From: JAVBNO01 sp031551485
GTDB lineage: Bacteria; Bacillota; Clostridia; Oscillospirales; Ruminococcaceae
DNA: 16,226 nucleotides
Reading direction: 5' to 3'
Assembly: GCA_031551485.1 (NCBI GenBank)
Contig: JAVBNO010000011.1
Span: 1-16,226, forward strand
In this document: in pieces, positions 14,601-16,226 of the stretch
Layout of the letters: the number at the start of each line of letters is the position of its first letter
Position numbering within the stretch: the stretch's first letter is position 1
Translations under genes and position numbers: made by a program
The notes under the pieces: model-generated
Seen by the model: only the letters and a program-made list of their open reading frames with translations
Told to the model about the DNA's origin: nothing
The model's database searches: none

Positions 14601-16226
14601 AACACCGTTTTCACAACCATTGGCGAGAACGCCTTCCGTTTGGCGGGCGCCCAGTACCGTTATCCCTATATTGTGGCACCTGCCCCCCAGCAGACTGCCA
14701 GCTATCTGCCGGGTAACCTGTTGCCCAGCACGCTGACGACCATTGGCAAGGATGCATTTGCCGGTTCCAGCCTGAGCGGCACGGTGACATTGCCCAATGC
14801 CGCAGCTGTGGGCGCCGGGGCCTTTAGAGACAGCAGAGTGTCTGTTTTCAACGTGACAGGCTCCAAGATCACCAGCGCCGATTTAAGCGCGGCCTTTGGA
14901 GACGGCGTAACGGCGGCCAATACGGTTACGGTTGCACCGCTGCCCACACCCAATCCGGCGGTTTTGCCCGCGGTGCCCGAGGCCAATATTCCGCTTAATA
15001 TTGTGCAGAATTGCAGTTCTCTTGTTAACTTGCAGGCATATGACATTCAGACACCCGCCACCTTTACCGATGTGAATTTGCCAGCCAGCAAAGTGCCCAG
15101 CCTGCGCATTTCCAACCTGGGCAAGAATCCCCTTTTGGCGAATGTGAACCACTCGGGCACATTGATTGAACGTGTGAATACATACAGCGGGCCCAGCGTC
15201 GGCAATAACCTCTATTTGGGTATGGATCCCGCATTGGCCGATGTGAACCTGCAAGACTGCCGGCGGCTGTGGCTGATTGAGGCCCGGGCCTTCCATAAAG
15301 CAGACGGCGTATCCGCGCCCCAACCGTATGCGCTGGCTTCCCTTTTGCCGAATGTGAGCGCACCCGCCAGTGCCTGGACCGACTTTGTTTACCCCGCCAT
15401 CACAAAGGTAAACATTGAGGGCTGCGACGCGCTGGAACGGATTGAGCAGGAGGCGTTTGCACAGGTTGCTACCGTTAATATTTCTCAGACACATCCACAG
15501 CTTAACTACATTGGCGACTATGCTTTTGAACAGGTAACCTTTAGCGCCAACAAGGTTGGCAATACCGGCACCATTAACGTATCCACCCAGTACGCACCCC
15601 TTGAGTACATTGGCGACTATGCCTTTGCCGACAGCAATTATGACGGCGGCACGGCGGCCAGTCCCTTGCCGGGCAGCGGCGTTATCGATTTGTCCCACGA
15701 CGGGCTTCGGAGCGGCCGGCGGATCCGGTACCTTGGACAAGGCGCATTTTTGAATGTGGCCGGTGTAGAAGGCCTCAATCTGTACGGATGCACCGCGCTG
15801 CTGGGCACCACACAGCAGGCACACAATGCTGTAGCGGTAGACAATGACTACGGCAACAGCACGTATATCAGCGGCATCTGGCCGATTATCCAAGTTCCCG
15901 GGCTGCCGCGGACACCTGTGGGCGTACCTTTCCCGGGCGGCAGCAGCAGAGGCACCAGCTGGACCGGCGCCGCCGCAGCCAACCACCGTACGATTGCCGG
16001 CACACTGGCTTCCCCCACCGGCGGCAGCGCAGCGGGCATTGGCGCCAACGTGGGTAACATTAAAGGCGTGAGCGACGACGCGTTCAATACAACCGCTATC
16101 GATTGGGCCAATCTTGGCGGCAACAGCAACATGCAGGTGATCGGTTTGAACGCCTTCAAGGCCTGTATGCTGAGCTCCTCCATTCCGGCGGCCCACGGCG
16201 CACTGAATCCGGGATTGACCAAGAGC
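11652..16226 (+). CDS. Giant secreted leucine-rich-repeat (BspA-like) surface protein, C-terminus off the window
   Basis: Very large extracellular repeat protein: 1525 codons open to the window edge with no stop. The start is TTG (11652), with GGAGGG 6 bases upstream and no better ATG. Residues 1-23 are a signal peptide (MKSK, hydrophobic core LFILIVAVAILV, cleavage likely after VATA). From about residue 85 to 860 it is a Thr/Asn-rich array of roughly 20-residue leucine-rich units of the kind LTTVNVSGCTNLNSLVLP, with LDLHGS/LDLHDC variants. From about residue 930 on the units become BspA/LRR_5-like, with at least eleven I/V/L-x-x-x-AF motifs (IGDGAF, IGENAF, IGDYAF twice, IEQEAF, IGLNAF). Such proteins mediate adhesion or surface contact in Treponema, Tannerella, Trichomonas and many gut Firmicutes. 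Anchor and C-terminal domains lie outside the window. A sortase is encoded 7 kb away, but a link is only a guess. Confidence 0.88.
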   Translation, partial: MKSKLFILIVAVAILVTAVVATAAPPSNAGGMLTVIGQSCTLGASCAIGGSHDVGPWTVTINSGATGAINVTSPTSACADDDPTASLAGFANLTGVVTLTIGTSIDADEPFVAGSGLTALTLVDNGGSISSVDLSASAGLTAVNVSGNANITSLDLPSSSASLASVNVSGTGVTHLTMGGLAAVPTITGSNLNVVMSGNVGNTLTLSNTGITSLDISGMTGLTTVNVSGCTNLNSLVLPASGLTALNVNGCSGLTGALNLSGHTGLSALDVGGTGISSVTASAADLATVALGNNTTSLTLNGLTAAAPAYPTITGGPTANNLAVTMSGDVGTSLTLANTHIGTLDMSGLTGLTTVSLNGCTNLTNLTLASGIVNLNISGTAIQTLTATGPNALQSVTLPTSIKTVNLQNSANLTSVTFPNPAPNVTSVNLGGTHVGNVTINGAAANISTLTLPAATYLTTLDLTGCTNQTTMPSLAGYTNLATLKLGGTKITTVNVTNSTALTSANVTLPTTLTSLTMTGCTNAGMTTLNVAAMPNLATVNLTNSSNMATVTFPSPATKLTTVNLTGTKVAPVTINGTGTTAPTTVTLPNYTTSSPTAVVTLTGFFNLTVNNLATINNLGALDLHGSTLNAFSLPTTATGNIKSTLATLNLNGCTGVASPFTANGYTALATLDLGATAVTQVSITGDPALTDAGLTLPASGLTHLALVDCDALNTVNVTAQAATLKELDLHDSGAIATVTFPAAPAAMPALEKVDLGGTVVTSVAINGSAAAAGLAVTVPTTPTSIAVTNTTGAGGLRFTGLDAVTNLQTLDLHGSTMGGAPFNPPVTSVYPGTTVPNTLVTLDLHDCKNIANPLDLTGYKALQNLNLSGIMAPLLSGLFIDIASLAQPNVLLPRTLTDLTIRDVAATAVSLPLVKWELDPDIFLRLKNLIIDCDILDIKPNAFPACVHLETLDLTKCASMTAIGDGAFDGGIALKQIIWPTANTVFTTIGENAFRLAGAQYRYPYIVAPAPQQTASYLPGNLLPSTLTTIGKDAFAGSSLSGTVTLPNAAAVGAGAFRDSRVSVFNVTGSKITSADLSAAFGDGVTAANTVTVAPLPTPNPAVLPAVPEANIPLNIVQNCSSLVNLQAYDIQTPATFTDVNLPASKVPSLRISNLGKNPLLANVNHSGTLIERVNTYSGPSVGNNLYLGMDPALADVNLQDCRRLWLIEARAFHKADGVSAPQPYALASLLPNVSAPASAWTDFVYPAITKVNIEGCDALERIEQEAFAQVATVNISQTHPQLNYIGDYAFEQVTFSANKVGNTGTINVSTQYAPLEYIGDYAFADSNYDGGTAASPLPGSGVIDLSHDGLRSGRRIRYLGQGAFLNVAGVEGLNLYGCTALLGTTQQAHNAVAVDNDYGNSTYISGIWPIIQVPGLPRTPVGVPFPGGSSRGTSWTGAAAANHRTIAGTLASPTGGSAAGIGANVGNIKGVSDDAFNTTAIDWANLGGNSNMQVIGLNAFKACMLSSSIPAAHGALNPGLTKS
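12210..12750 (+). repeat. Higher-order duplication inside the LRR array
   Basis: The block 12210-12360 recurs at 12588-12750 (offset 378-390 bases). Protein copies read ITG..NLNVVMSGNVGNTL then TLSNTGITSLDISGM, and ITG..NLAVTMSGDVGTSL then TLANTHIGTLDMSGL; both go on to TGLTTV and GCTNL. The second copy has four extra residues near its start. Confidence 0.8.
12897..13980 (+). repeat. Three copies of a VTFP...VxLxGTxVxxVxING block in the LRR array
   Basis: Copies begin at 12897 (VTFPNPAPNVTSVNLGGTH), 13302 (VTFPSPATKLTTVNLTGTK) and 13866 (VTFPAAPAAMPALEKVDLGG). All end in a T/S-V-x-I-N-G phrase. Spacings are 405 and 564 bases, both multiples of three. Confidence 0.75.

Noticed and set aside
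11627..16222. Long minus-strand open frames opposite the LRR gene (for example 11627-12538, 13421-14104, 14883-16196)
   Set aside because: They mirror the repeat-rich plus-strand gene, have Val/Thr/Pro-rich low-complexity translations, no ribosome binding sites and no family features; the plus frame is open throughout and has a start, signal peptide and repeat logic.

Overview
The window reads as a piece of chromosome from a Gram-positive, low-to-mid G+C bacterium, most likely a clostridial Firmicute. The basis is gene content and signals, not a database match: a YtrA-type GntR/ABC operon, a class B sortase, a pyruvate kinase with a C-terminal PEP-utiliser domain, the secG-rnr gene order, strong GGAGG-type ribosome binding sites, several TTG and GTG starts, and sigma-A-like promoters. 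Coding DNA is moderately GC-rich, while intergenic DNA is sharply AT-rich. I see no phage, plasmid, insertion sequence, CRISPR, rRNA or tRNA.

Left part (1-5510). A minus-strand operon runs GntR repressor > ABC ATPase > ABC-2 permease, with the permease cut by the window edge. A consensus promoter and a near-palindromic operator precede it. The ATPase has Thr in place of the Walker A lysine. Divergent from it on the plus strand are pyruvate kinase (pyk), a sortase B-like protein with a lipoprotein signal, a hairpin, and a small two-helix membrane protein. A bidirectional terminator closes this block.

Middle (5517-8150). A minus-strand pair encodes PTS enzyme IIA and IIB of the galactitol/fructose-mannitol type, with no membrane IIC in the window. 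Divergent from it is a plus-strand ferritin plus peroxiredoxin pair, with a strong promoter and a PerR/Fur-like box. This looks like an iron-storage and peroxide-defence unit. A long hairpin and an AT-rich non-coding island follow.

Right part (8459-11231). SecG and RNase R are transcribed leftward from one good promoter, with a complete intrinsic terminator between the two genes and another after rnr. smpB is not adjacent.

Right edge (11294-16226). A structured, AT-rich upstream region leads into a very large plus-strand surface protein. It is open for 1525 codons from a TTG start to the window end, with a signal peptide followed by a Thr/Asn-rich leucine-rich-repeat array that changes into BspA-like (LRR_5) repeats. 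This is the most unusual object here. Its promoter overlaps a perfect inverted repeat, and the array carries higher-order internal duplications. No complete new defence or biosynthetic system is visible. The best leads are the giant repeat protein, the lipoprotein sortase, the Walker A variant and the orphan PTS pair.
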